NCBI GenBank assembly: GCA_947561395.2
Contig: OX387190.1
Span: 27,212,858-27,276,857, forward strand
DNA from: Buxus sempervirens
Lineage: Eukaryota; Streptophyta; Magnoliopsida; Buxales; Buxaceae
Direction of reading: 5' to 3'
Length of the DNA: 64,000 nucleotides
The position numbers and the translations under genes were made by a program. The stretch's first letter is position 1. Each line of letters begins with the position of its first letter. This document shows, one piece after another, positions 13,022-24,291 of the stretch. The notes below the pieces were generated by a model, which was not told where the DNA came from, searched no databases, and was given only the letters and a program-made list of their open reading frames with translations.

Positions 13022-15607
13022 ATGTTTATCTATATCCACAGGTAAACACATTATTTAAGATCATTAAAGTTAAATTAGATTCATTTATCTATTATCCTAC
13101 TTTCTAAATAAATGAATTTGATGCTTGCATAGACCTTATTTTAGTAATTTGTTAACTTCAAAGCATGTCCATAGATGTAACAAGTAGATAAAACCAACTA
13201 TGTAACGAAGTGTGTTAACCTATGTAACAACTTCTCTTAACTAATGTTTTCTTACCGATTTGATCAATAACAACTTAACAAATAATATAGATCCATGAAA
13301 AGATTCGTTGAACTCTTAAGTAACTTTATAATTTATTTTACAATTATGTCTTTATTAGCCTACACTTTATTATTATGAATTTTTGTTTTTAATTTAAATC
13401 TGTTAATGGCTAGGTAATGCATTTGTAATTTAATTTATTCTATTTTAAGGGTGTTAACACTAATTTGCTTACATACTTGCTTATTTTATATGTTCCTTTT
13501 TTTCTATTGTTATTTTATATATTCTTATAGGAAGAGAATTACTGATTTGATTTGACTTTTGATGGATGCTCTTCATCATATTGATTTTTCGTAAATATTT
13601 TCTTTGTTATGCTTTTTGACTTCAATATCATTTTTGCCTGGAAAATATGATTTTTCATTAATTTGTTAAGAAATTCGATATTTTCCATTTTCTTCATAAT
13701 CTATGTAACTTTTGCCAAATTCTGTGATTGTATGCTCTACTAACATCTTTGTTAATCTTGTAATAAGAATGTTTTTGCATTGTTTTGAATTATGTTAAAG
13801 CTAACTGGGAAGAGACTTTAAAGTACTTTCTGCTTTAGGTCAATAATTATATTGCTTTCCTAACTATTGAAGTTATCAATGAAAACAACCAATTGGAATG
13901 CCAAAGTTAGACTCTTTTTCCCTAATCTGCCATCTAAATTTGCTACTCTTTCTTTTCTAATAGAATCCTGTTCTATTATTCTTCAAAAATATAAATTTGT
14001 TGTTACCTAACAGTAAATTCATGATTACTGATGTCAGCCAAGGAGTGAAAGCTTGTGACTCTACATAGATATTTTTAAGTTTATGCTTTTTTGTGATGAA
14101 ACTAAAAACTTACAAAAGAATATAGCTTCTTGAGGATAAGAAAATCCCACATTAAAGATATTGTAACTTACTTTCCAAAAATTTTTTTTTTCTTGCCTTT
14201 TGATTTGGTGCTCTATCATTGGACACTATGAAAAGGTATAATGAAATATAACATAGGTTTATTGAACAGAATTCCGTTAGAAAGATATTGCTTACATCTT
14301 GTATTGAAATTCCATCCACCAATTTACTAAAGTACTTCAGTTTATTTATCTTGATTATAGGAAAGCAACCATTGACATCCAACAACTTTTCAGATTCACT
14401 TTTTTGCTTTTCAATTTCTGTTTTCAGGTATATGGCCTGGTTTCCAACCTGTTACTACAGTCCTGTATTTTTTCCTACCTTTGTCTTAATGTATTTCTTC
14501 ATTAAACATAAAAAAAAACCTCAAATTGACCTTGATTCATTAACTTGAACAGAATTCCATTTTCAGCATGGTTAAATTAATAATGGTACAAGTTAAGAAC
14601 CTTTCTCTGTAATCCAAGGATTTTATCTCCAATATGCCATTAGTTTTTATTTTTCTATTGAGGTAGATACCTATCTTCAGCTTTGATTAATACTATGAGT
14701 GGCTAATGGTACCCTGGTCTGCCTTACTGGGTTTAGTTGCCTGGTGAGATGTGGCATTTTCTGCCATTTAGAGCAATCGAGTTGCCAATCTGGATTTTTC
14801 ATGTGACTGAGATACTCTTGATAGCCCTTGTGGATTCAATCCAAGTAAGCCTGATTAGCACTTGTGGAAAGTTACGCGACAGCGGCTGTTGAATTTTTTT
14901 TAATATTTCCCGAAGTTTGCTCAAGAACGAAATTAAATTTGGCATATCCCTTTTTGTGATAGAAAAATGTTTTTAGGGCCGTAACTTTAGTATCTGAGGG
15001 TTCAGCTAGCTAGAAGTATGTGTCAATGGTTGAGGTCGTAAATCCCCACCTCAGTGGGTATTGAAATCTGGAGTATTGCACCACACAACCTGGCTTCTTT
15101 ATCAATCCCATCATACTTTGTGAAAACTCCTTTTTCATGAACATTTTCATAACAACTTTTGGAGTGATAATGCGCTATATATTTTATTATAAATTAGTCA
15201 TCTGAAAATTAGTTGTACACCTAGAGCTTCTGTATGTGTGAGTCTACACAATGAGATGTTTAATGTTTGACTAATTCACAGCACCAATGAATTCCAGCAT
15301 GGTTTCTCCTGCTCATCAAGTTCAAAACAATTAGTCATCTGAAAATTAGTTGTTTTCTCTGTTACTTTTCAGTCAATCATCTATATAGTTCATTTATAAT
15401 CAAGTACAAAACTTCTTCTATTGCATATATCATCATTTATTCTCACATACCATACCTAATCATTTCTTATTATTTATTATTTCTTATTTGCTTTGAATAA
15501 TAAAATACTGTTCATCAATTACATTGTTATTTTCTAAACCGACCAAATATATTAAATTCCTTTTCTATACAGGTTTTTGTTTTCTGAGTCGTAGCTCCCT
15601 CTAAATC
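13022..15607 (+). other. Spacer between Helitron genes, no gene seen
   Basis: AT-rich sequence containing the 3' end of the Rep/helicase transcript and the presumed promoter of the RPA-like gene. A 23-base phrase (TTAGTCATCTGAAAATTAGT followed by TGT) occurs at about 15195 and again at about 15332. No other coding signal was recognised. Confidence 0.5.
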
Positions 15608-18049
15608 ATGGCCTCGTCTACATCACAAAGCCACAACTTACTATCTGAAATTAGTTATCAAACACTAAAGTGGAAAGTGAAAGTCAAAATCAATCACATG
15701 ATAGGTCCTTTCTCGTCAAAAGATGGCAGAACAAATTATCAAAAGTTTATTTTAGCGGATGAGCAGGTATATTTATACTAATGTTATCGTACTTCCTTTT
15801 AAACTTTGATAAATTTATTTCAAATATTTTCAATAAATGCAGGACACACAAATGCAGGCAGTAATATTTGGTACTGATATTGATAACTTCAAAAGCATCT
15901 TATTTGTCAATAGCAGTTACCACATTTCAAATGGAGTGATAAAGAAGAGCAATCCCACCTATCGAATGGTGCAGAATGACTATGAAATGATAATCAACAG
16001 ATTTACAAAGATTGAAGAAGTGAAACCAAGTTGCTTTCAAATATCACCGAAGAAGCTGAACTTCATTCCTTTGCAAAACTTGAACCAACAAACTTCATTT
16101 CCATCACAAATTGGTATAAATATTCTTTACTTCGTATCACTTACCATTACGGAAAAATTTTGTACTCTTAAATGATTATTCAACCCTATTTTTTTTCCTG
16201 TGCAATAATAACAGATGTTTTAGCTATTGTCTTGAGCATATCAGCAGAAATCAAAGTCAAAAGAAAAAGAGATCAAACTGATGCATCTTTAAAAGAAATA
16301 ACTATTGTGGACAAACAGTATGATTCACTTTTTCAACATTATATATGTTACTTTGCAATATAAGTAGTACTTTTTTTGTTCTTACTGATTTTTACTCGTC
16401 TCTAATATTGCAACAGTTGTCAACCCACTATTTTGTCAGCATGGGGATCGTTCGTGCATAATGAATGCAAAACTCTAACTGAACAAATCAGTTCAAAACC
16501 AATCATTACTGCAACTTCTTTATTGATAAAGGACTATAAAGGTAAATTCACATATTCAAATTCCATTTATAATTTATGTTTATTGTTATCAACTAATATT
16601 CAAAATTTGATTTAGGAAAGCAATTATCAACCACTGCATACACACAGATCACAATTAATCCAGATACTGAAGAAGCAAGTGAATTACGTAGCTGGTTTGT
16701 TCTCTTCTTTTCTTAATTTATTTTATTTATGTACACACATTCATTTATAGCTTTATAAATATTTCATATGTCATCTATTTAGGTCAATTGCTAATGACAG
16801 CCTCTTGAATGACCTCATCAACAAAGAACCACACAAACATGCAGATGCATCATCTAGCATAGTTGGCAAAGTTGAAACAACAACCATCAGTAACATCCTC
16901 AATATTGGACAAATGGTAAATTGTTATATTATGTTCTTCTATGTGATGGTGCAACTTTTTTTCTTTTTCTCATATATGTTTCTAGAAGTACTTATTAGTT
17001 TTGCCAATAACTGATGACTGAATCCAATGATACATTCCATTTATCCATACACTTTTATTAAACATCAGGTAAAACTACAAATGCAAAAGTACTTGAAGCA
17101 AACCCAAATGTACCAAAAAACAAAAATCTAACAAAAATATCGTATAAACAAAACACTTTAAGCATTAAGCAACTACAATTGCTACCATTAAACAAAATCC
17201 AACAGAAATATTGTATAAACATCAGTTCTAATTTATTGCTTCCTTTGCAATGAAAAGAAAGATGCTTTTGATTAGTTTAAGCTATTTCACCATCCTTTGT
17301 GTTCCATGTGAGATTAAACATTAAGATCCTGTATTAGTTTTTTGTTTTGTTTTGTATGTCACATGAGTCAACTTCTGTCAACCAAAATTTATTACGTTAT
17401 TAATTAATTAGTTGTATTCATCACAGGGTGACAACTTTTGGTTAAATGCATCAATCAGTAGAATATTACCACAACAGCAATTGTGGTACATGTCCTGTAG
17501 TCATTGTCGAAGAGCAATCTCTGCTCAAAGTCATTCAGAAACTATTGCAGCAGGTACAATCTTCTCGTGTCAACAGTGCAAAAATGACAATGTCATTGCA
17601 GAACCAAGGTCAGTACATAATTAAAATTTCAAACACAACAGAAATAGACATTTCTTATAATTCTCACTTCATCAAATTAAATTCCTGATGAAAACCGTAA
17701 CTACTTTCAAATATAGGTGCAAAGTCAAAGTGGAGCTGATTGATTCAACAAACACTGTTCCAACAATAGTATTTGGAAAAGAAGCAGAAAGACTTCTCTC
17801 TCATACAACAGATTCAATAGTCAATACTGTGGTAAATTTAGTAACACAACTTCAAAATACGTAGTTTATACATTAACTTTCTAATTTAAATGTTTTACAA
17901 TTTTGCAGGATCAATCAGATCTCATGGAGAAATGGATGAATCAACGAACAAAAAAAGAATACCTTCTCCATGTTACAATAATAGTGCAAAAAGATGGGAT
18001 GAAGCAACTGAAAGTTATAGGAGTCCATGATCTTAAAACAGACCTATAA
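15608..18049 (+). CDS. RPA70-like single-strand DNA-binding protein of the Helitron
   Basis: Nine exons (15608-15766, 15843-16113, 16215-16317, 16417-16541, 16616-16694, 16783-16915, 17427-17608, 17717-17831, 17909-18049) with GT-AG borders join into an uninterrupted frame of 435 residues. The protein resembles the large subunit of replication protein A: an OB fold at the N terminus (LKWKVKVKINHMIG, then AVIFGTDI), a second OB fold (DVLAIVLSIS ... TILSAWGSF ... ITINPDTEEASELRSW), and a C-terminal zinc-ribbon OB fold with paired cysteines CSHC and CQQC. Such RPA-like genes are known passengers of plant Helitrons and presumably protect the displaced single strand during rolling-circle transposition. 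It lies downstream of and in the same direction as the helicase gene, 0.8 kb before the 3' terminus. It is shorter than host RPA70 and lacks its N-terminal protein-interaction domain. Confidence 0.85.
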
Positions 18050-18189
18050 GCCTCTTCATAAAAACTAATGTTTTTTGGTTTGTTTTCTTTTCTTCATAAG
18101 AAACAAAAATCTTTTGTAACTCTACTTTCTTAGTTCAAAACTCAAGCTGGTTTGAGTGTATTTTTTTTTTGCTTCAAAGTAGCTTCATT

Positions 18190-18440
18190 CATCTTCCCTT
18201 CCCTTGTGCTTCTTCTCCTTGAAGCTACTTTTTGTTAGTCTTTTGTACCTTTAAGCTACAGGTGTTACTAAGTACCTTCTTCTCCTTTTGTACCTTTAAG
18301 CCACATTTGTACTAAGTAATCTAAGTTCTAATCTTTCAGCTAAGGTACCTTTTGTACCTTTAAGCTACAGGTGTTACAAAGTAGCTTTTTCTCCTTGAAG
18401 CTATAGGTGTTACAAAATAATCTAAGTTCTGATGTTTAAT
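18190..18440 (+). repeat. Subterminal direct repeats near Helitron 3' end
   Basis: The phrases GTACCTTTAAGC(T/C)ACA, AAGCTACAGGTGTTAC and TAATCTAAGTTCTRATST recur two to four times in this interval. They lie just after the RPA-like gene and before the terminal hairpin. They may be subterminal binding sites or simply local duplication. Confidence 0.6.
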
Positions 18441-18659
18441 GTCCTCCTACATTATGAGGTAATCCTTCAGTTCATATGATTAAATATCTTCTATTAATTG
18501 AATCAAAGCCCTTACATTGTAAAAAGCTTGATGACAAAAATGACTTGATTAAACTCATTATGTTGTTTTTTATTTCTAACTTTTTTATTGTATTTCTAAC
18601 TTTTTTATTGTCTTCCTGTTATGTTCGATGGGTATTGATGATCTCATTCTTTTGTGCAA

Positions 18660-18750
18660 TTAATAGGTCTCATCAATAATCTATTGTTTTTGTTAATAGG
18701 TCTCATCAATAATCTTTTGTGCAATTCATAGGTCTCATCAATAATCAATT
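18660..18750 (+). repeat. Three copies of a short direct repeat
   Basis: AGGTCTCATCAATAATC occurs three times (near 18666, 18699 and 18731), separated by about 32-33 bases, close to the Helitron 3' end. Confidence 0.7.
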
Positions 18751-18853
18751 GTTGTAAGCCTAGGGCCCAAACATGGCATGCACATTAATTGTTTTAGAAG
18801 TTATCTTTGTACTGTCTAATATGGGTATGGGCATTTGTATGTAATGGGCATTT

Positions 18854-18882
18854 GCACGTGCGAAGCACGTGCCCACCACTAG
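18854..18882 (+). other. Helitron 3' terminus: hairpin plus CTAG
   Basis: GCACGTGC (18854-18861), loop GAA, GCACGTGC (18865-18872), six bases, then CTAG (18879-18882) and the host T. This arrangement is the known 3' termination signal of Helitrons (hairpin followed by CTRR). Confidence 0.88.
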
Positions 18883-19378
18883 TATATATAAAGAGGAAAA
18901 GTAATTGTTTCCTTTCATGGTCATTTGAGCTCCAGTTTTCTTCGTTGATAGCTACACTTGTGAATATTCCATCCATAAGTTTGAGGTGCCATTTGTGACT
19001 TTTTCTTCTAACGTAATTCAAAAGGTACTTGCCTCATAATATTGTTATCGTCAAGAGAATGTCAACTTTGTAATATTGTTGATCTGACAAAGTCCCATAT
19101 ATAGTTTTTTCTTTCATATATTCAGGGGTTTTCTATGTAAAAATCCTACTCTTATTCTTTGTGATTTGCTTCGTATGTTCGGGTACCTATTTATTTATAA
19201 TTCCACATTATTATATTTACTTGAATAAATATTTATTAATTTGCATATAGAGGGGGAAGGTGTGCGGTTTACCAACATTAACAGTTTATATTTTGTAAAC
19301 AAGTAAACTGTCCACATGTTTACTAATATTTGTTGTCATTTTGGCTACATGCAACCACCAATATATATATATATATAT

Positions 19379-19595
19379 GGAAGAAATCTTCTGTGGCCTT
19401 TCCCTGAAACGGTCCCTGATGCGACCGCGAGATCCTACCATTTGGAGCATCTAACGGCCAGGATTTTTTTATTATTTTAAATGTTTTTAAGTGAGACCCA
19501 CATGACAAATTACTGTCATGAGATGCTCCACATGACAGTATCTCATGTTCGCATTAAGGACCGTCTCAAGGAAAGGCCACGAACGATTTCATTCC
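19379..19595. mobile_element. MITE with ~50-bp terminal inverted repeats
   Basis: The left arm begins GGAAGAAATC and continues TGGCCTTTCC then ACGGTCC; the right arm, read in reverse, gives GGAATGAAATC, TGGCCTTTCC and ACGGTCC. The match runs for about 45-50 bases with few differences. Runs of TA dinucleotides flank both sides, so the target duplication cannot be resolved. No coding capacity. Confidence 0.75.
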
Positions 19596-20184
19596 ATATA
19601 TATATATAAGGGAAACTTCTAGATTAGCAGTTTACACAATATTTTAGTTTAACTTTAAGACCAAGAATATGCGCTTTTGACACTCCAGCAATGGATACAG
19701 TGAAGTTGGTCAGAACTGATCCATTAATGTATTCTTGACTTATATGTGAGACATTCATTATGAATCTCAAATAGAATATTCTAGCTAAAAGAAAAAGAAT
19801 AATTTTGGCTTTGTTTGGTATTCTAGACAAAACTATTCAAATCTAAGCCAAACTAACATCTTACACACACAAACAAAAGGGCCCTTTTCATCATCATCCC
19901 AATCAAAGAAATAGACAAAATATATTCCTTTTATATTGAGTTTACAACTTAATCATATAATTAAAAGAGTTTAAAATTTTTTAAGCTTCATTTTCTCTTT
20001 CATTTTTGACAACTAAGTCAAGAAATTGTGGAAATTTCACAAAATTTTTTTTAAGTAAATGTTATTGATACTTTGATTTCCCTTGAATGTATAAAAATAT
20101 TTCAATATCCCCTAATTATTTATTTTGTTTATGCTTATTTATATACCAATACTTCTTAAAAAAATTTAAATGACTATTATATTA

Positions 20185-20380
20185 ATTTCACGTGCACCTA
20201 CCAGCGCAGTGAAATTTCAATGCACGCGGTTCTACCGAAAGAAAAAAAAAATTTCAATGCAGGTGGACCCACTAGTGTAATGAAATAGGTGAAATTGCTA
20301 CCTAAATATTTTTCTCAGAAAAATTTCAATGCACGTGCTCCTACTAGCGTAATGAAATAGGTGAAATTGGTACCTAAATT
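20185..20380 (+). repeat. Imperfect tandem repeats
   Basis: The phrase AATTTCAATGCA(C/G)GYG followed by a CTAC/CCAC and TAGYGTAATGAAATAGGTGAA unit appears three times in decreasing preservation. It may be local amplification. No function is evident. Confidence 0.55.
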
Positions 20381-21130
20381 CTTGCAAGAAATTATTGAGG
20401 TTATTCATGACCTACACACATATATATATATATATATATAAGAGAATTATAAGCTGAAAGTTTCGAAGCTTCAAGGTCTCTTTCATTTCAGACAACTGTG
20501 CATAAGTCATGAAATTGTTGATTTCATTATTTAATTGATTTTTAAAATTAAAAGTTGGCGATATGAGCTTTGATTCTTGTAATGAAATTGGTGAAATCTC
20601 TACCTAAAATCTTGTAATTAAGAAACTGTTAAAAAAGAAGACATCTGAGGAGATCCCATCATCAAGCGATCAAAAAATTCACCAAATTCAGTAACTTGAG
20701 TTACCATGCAAATGGACCCTTTAAGCAAAATGATCAAGATTGGAGTTACAAACATACCCTGTAAGTCTCTTAAATCTCAGATTTTGACACGTTTAAGTCG
20801 ACCAACACCAGCACCGGTCTTTGCAAAAGCCTGACCCTTTCAACTTGACCTTGTCGAGGACCTTTTTTTTGTTTTTTTTGTTGTCAAGGAATGACCTTGT
20901 CGAGGACCCAACCTGCCCAGTTTGACTGCAGCCATCAATGAAGGCTAGGTCTGCTTGGAGTCTTCACTGTAGAAAACCACTGTCATCGTAGACTGCACGA
21001 AAACATACTGCTTACACGTATGCATGTGATGAAAGCTCTATGTCAAGAAGATTTCACTACAAGCTAGCCAATACCAGAAGGGTTGAAATATTCTAAAATT
21101 TTTTCTTACATTGGTTTTCTGAAGTTTAAG

Positions 21131-21243
21131 TGAGATGCCACCATGTTAAGCATCTAATAATTATTGGTTTTTCAAGTGAGCCTCACATGAAACATTTATA
21201 ACACAAAAAAATTATCAACCGTTAGATGCTCCACGTGGCAACA
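21131..21243. repeat. Small inverted-repeat element related to the 19.4 kb MITE
   Basis: GAGATGCCACCATGTTAAGC on the left pairs with GCTCCACGTGGCAACATCTT on the right. The interior phrases (ACCGTTAGATGCTCCAC and GTGAGCCTCACATGA) resemble the interior of the MITE at 19379-19595, so both probably belong to one decayed family. A further fragment of the phrase is seen near 21480. Confidence 0.45.
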
Positions 21244-21853
21244 TCTTATTTAAACTATAACAACTAATGTAATAGAAAAGTACAACATATGTCATACCAA
21301 ATAGCAACAAATGCGAAAATGCGGTAGATGACTTGCGAGAAGAAATCGTCTAATGCCATTTATTGCTTCGAATCATGTCACGAAACCGAGTTGCTGCCGT
21401 ATGGAGCACCTCCCGTTCTAGCTTTTCTTAACCACAAAAAAAATAAAAATTTTACATTTTCAAAACCAAAATTTATCACCATTGAATGCTCCATGTGTCA
21501 GCATCTAAGTCAAGCAGAAGCTGCAGTTAAGGGCGGCATACAATTTCAAAGTTGCAATATGATAATTCATAAATGTGCTTACATGGAGAATCCACGTCAT
21601 CATCGACAAAGCTGACTTGGCGTATGATCGACAAGTTCAACGCGTCAAGAAGGAGACGATGTCACTCCAAGCATTAATTATATTTAATCTTTTCTTCTAC
21701 GTTTAATTAATCCATATTTTACATTGACCTTGTGTGTTTAAATATTAACATTAGCTCTTAACACGTACCCTTAGGTTTACAATAGAAACGCCGCCTTTAA
21801 TTTGCTGCCCTTCATAGTATCTCTACTTTCGTCGTCTTTGTTGATTCCACCAC

Positions 21854-22519
21854 ATGGACCCGCAGGAGTTCCCGACCGGCAAGCCGTCTCCGAGAAGAGA
21901 ACTTCAGGGTCCTCGCCCGGCGCCTCTCAAAGTAAGAAACGACTCACACAGTATCAAGAAGCAACGCGTTGCACCCCAACCATCTCAACAGCCTCCTCAA
22001 CAGCGGCAGCCGGTGATCATCTACACAGTCTCTCCTAAGGTGATACACACAAATGCTAGCGAATTCATGTCGCTGGTGCAGCGCCTTACTGGCCCTTCTG
22101 CTGCGTCTTCTTCATCGACCATGGCTTCAACATCATCTTCTTCTGACATCCATAACAGTAGTAGTGCAATCTCACCGTCGGTTCGTTTGGCTACTATTCA
22201 GAAAAGTAATGCCTCAGGAGGCAAGAGACTGGTAGATGGTGAATTGGGTCTCATGGAAGGATTAGAAATGGGTGCGGCCGCCGAGCGAACGAGTTCGTTC
22301 TCCGGGATCTTATCGCCGGTCCCAAATTCACTCCCTCCCATCTCACCCAACTTCTTCTCATTCCCACCAACTGATCCAAATTCTGTTAGTTTCTTACATG
22401 ATCTAAGCCCTATGTTCCATGGGAACCTCTTTTTTCCAAGCCCCTCAACCATATTTTCAGCTTCAACAACAACCTATCCCACTCCACCTTTTGATCTCTT
22501 CAATAATTTCCTTGACTAA
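21854..22519 (+). CDS. VQ-motif protein, MKS1-like
   Basis: A single-exon frame of 221 residues starts at the first ATG. The plant VQ motif F-x3-V-Q-x-L-T-G is at residues 71-80 (FMSLVQRLTG). The N-terminal layout (MDP start, GPRPAPLKV and a basic SHSIKKQ patch, then VIIYTVSPKVIH before the motif) is typical of the MKS1/VQ21 group, whose members are nuclear substrates of MAP kinase 4 and bind WRKY factors in defence signalling. Serine-rich and SP-containing stretches after the motif would suit phosphorylation by MAP kinases. Lack of introns is usual for this family. GC content rises sharply over the frame, unlike the flanks. The exact orthologue is inferred from motif layout only. Confidence 0.88.
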   Translation: MDPQEFPTGKPSPRRELQGPRPAPLKVRNDSHSIKKQRVAPQPSQQPPQQRQPVIIYTVSPKVIHTNASEFMSLVQRLTGPSAASSSSTMASTSSSSDIHNSSSAISPSVRLATIQKSNASGGKRLVDGELGLMEGLEMGAAAERTSSFSGILSPVPNSLPPISPNFFSFPPTDPNSVSFLHDLSPMFHGNLFFPSPSTIFSASTTTYPTPPFDLFNNFLD

Positions 22520-23745
22520 TAGCTAGCAGTGATTCAGGGGAAAGAAAGATGGGAAGAAAGTGTTAAAAGGGCTGCTTGGATTTGGAAGAAAGAAGATGAA
22601 TCTATTCTAGAATTAGAGATGCAGGATGGCACTAATGAATACAAGGGCTTGAGAGGAATTTCATTTTTTTTTTTTGGTTGTGCAGTTGGAAGTCATTGAT
22701 GAGCTTTCAATTCTGTGGGCTATGGGATGTGTTTCTCAACCCGCATGGAGTTTTCCGTTCTAATCTTTCTTTTAGACACCTTTTCATCTTATTTTTTTCA
22801 GGCATCAAGATCTCGATACCTTATTTTGTCATGTATATTGGCTCGTGGTTGTCAACATAGCTAATCCTTCCTATTTGTTTATTCTTTTTCTATTTTGCAC
22901 AAATCCCCTCATGACTATTCTGGGATTGTTGCACTTATTGAAATTATTATAAAAATCTTGCTTTGTTTGAATCTTGTCTCCAAATTAAGGGATATTTTAG
23001 TAAATTTCAATAACACGAAGTGGGAGATAAAGGATAATATATTATTTATTGATCCAAGTGGTGTTGATTGATGGAAAACGTTGCATGGGAGTGGTTATGG
23101 AATGGTTGCCAACTTGAATTAATCTTTGAAAATCAACTCGCAAGACATTATATCGAGATTATTTTAATTAATGCGTAAAATATAGCATTGTAACGATCTA
23201 AAGGGGTGGTCCCTACTTCCGTTCTTAAACCCATGGGAGATGGAAAGGGTATCACTCCTGTTCATATATCGTATCAGGCTTTTATCCGTTTGTGGGTTCA
23301 GAAATATTAACATTTTAAATGTATAGTGACATCCAAAGCCAAATCTTCTTTTCTTTTGGCATTATTAGCAAGGAACAAAAATTCTTTACTATCACTTCTT
23401 ATTACCATCCGTGTCTTTACACCAGTAGGTTATATACTGGTGGCATATTTTAATATTTTTCTTCAATCAATGGCTAGAACTAGAAAGCATGCTCTGATAC
23501 TAAGTATAAGCAACAATATCAATTAATAATTGATATAAAATAATTTTACATATCGACCTCCGACCGATACTATTGAAAGAATTGTTCATGGATGATAATC
23601 TATAGAAGCATCAATCGTGGAAACTAAGCATGCATCTTACATCCTATTCTCCCACGTACAATAGAAAGAAAATAATAGAGGAAAAGAGAGAGAGAGAAAA
23701 AAAAAAAAAGGAAAGTTTTTTGTGTAGTTTCTAACAGATGAGCCA
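22520..23745. other. 3' flank of the VQ gene, no further gene seen
   Basis: Contains the presumed 3' UTR of the VQ gene followed by AT-rich DNA. No coding exon or recognised repeat was found apart from a purine-rich run near 23680-23712. Confidence 0.5.
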
Positions 23746-23754
23746 GATAAATGG

Positions 23755-24072
23755 TGCATAGGATCCTCTGTGAAGCACTTCACAGAGGATCCTCTGTGAA
23801 GCAGGAAAGTACCCCCTGTTTATGGGGGTACCTCAAGCAAACAATCGCCTAGGATGGGGTACCTCAGGCAAGCATAGGGGTACCCAATCATCTTAATGTT
23901 TGCCTGAGGTACCCCATGTTTGCATGAGGTACCCTCATAAAGATGATCAGGTACCTCAGGCAAAGATGATCAGGTACCCCCATTGTTTGCTTGAGGTACC
24001 CCCATAAACAAGGGGTACCTTCCTGCTTCGCAGAGGATCCTCTGTGAAGCGCTTCACAGAGGATCCTGGGCC
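23755..24072. mobile_element. Fold-back element with nested palindromes and GATAAATGG target duplication
   Basis: Arms of about 85-90 bases are nearly perfect inverted repeats: left GGATCCTCTGTGAAGC...GGGGGTACCTCAAGC, right its complement. Each arm begins with its own palindrome (GGATCCTCTGTGAAGC facing GCTTCACAGAGGATCC), so the whole could fold into a cruciform with side hairpins. The centre holds several copies of TTTGCCTGAGGTACCCC and its complement. GATAAATGG flanks it at 23746-23754 and 24073-24081, a 9-bp duplication of the size made by Mutator-like transposases. No open frame. Confidence 0.8.
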
Positions 24073-24291
24073 GATAAATGGGACCTGAGCTTCTATTTAT
24101 ATTATAGGACTGAACCCATCAAAAACAAAATTCCTAATTAGTATAACCATCTGCTTACTAATAGTAGTAGTCTATTAGACTTTAATTAGTATAAGCCACT
24201 TGTACCAAAAAAGTTCCTTTCTTTTATCGGGTATTCTGCCATAATCCACATCTAAAATATTTAGGAAACCAAGACCAATATTTCCATTTGG

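Larger units (their letters stand above)
2393..18882 (+). mobile_element. Large Helitron with Rep/helicase and RPA-like genes
   Basis: The element starts with TC (2393) after A and ends with CTAG (18879-18882) before T, so the host site is A|T as known for Helitrons. Six bases before CTAG is an 8-bp perfect hairpin (18854-18861 with 18865-18872, loop GAA). Inside, on the plus strand, are a Rep/PIF1-helicase gene and an RPA70-like gene, the two proteins typical of autonomous plant Helitrons. At ~16.5 kb it is large, mainly because of a long leader (2.4-7.1 kb) and a 2.6 kb spacer between the genes. The helicase frameshift suggests that this copy may no longer be autonomous, although its ends and RPA frame look well preserved. 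Confidence 0.85.
18883..21853. other. Intergenic region with MITEs and repeats
   Basis: Host DNA between the Helitron and the VQ gene. It holds two related inverted-repeat elements (19379-19595 and 21131-21243), direct repeats around 20180-20380, and a TA microsatellite at about 20419-20441. No convincing protein-coding exon was found. The small open frame at 21328-21615 contains a phrase related to the MITE interior and is probably not a gene. Confidence 0.5.

Noticed and set aside
21328..21615. 95-residue open frame
   Set aside because: Contains a fragment of the neighbouring MITE family and matches no domain I recognise.
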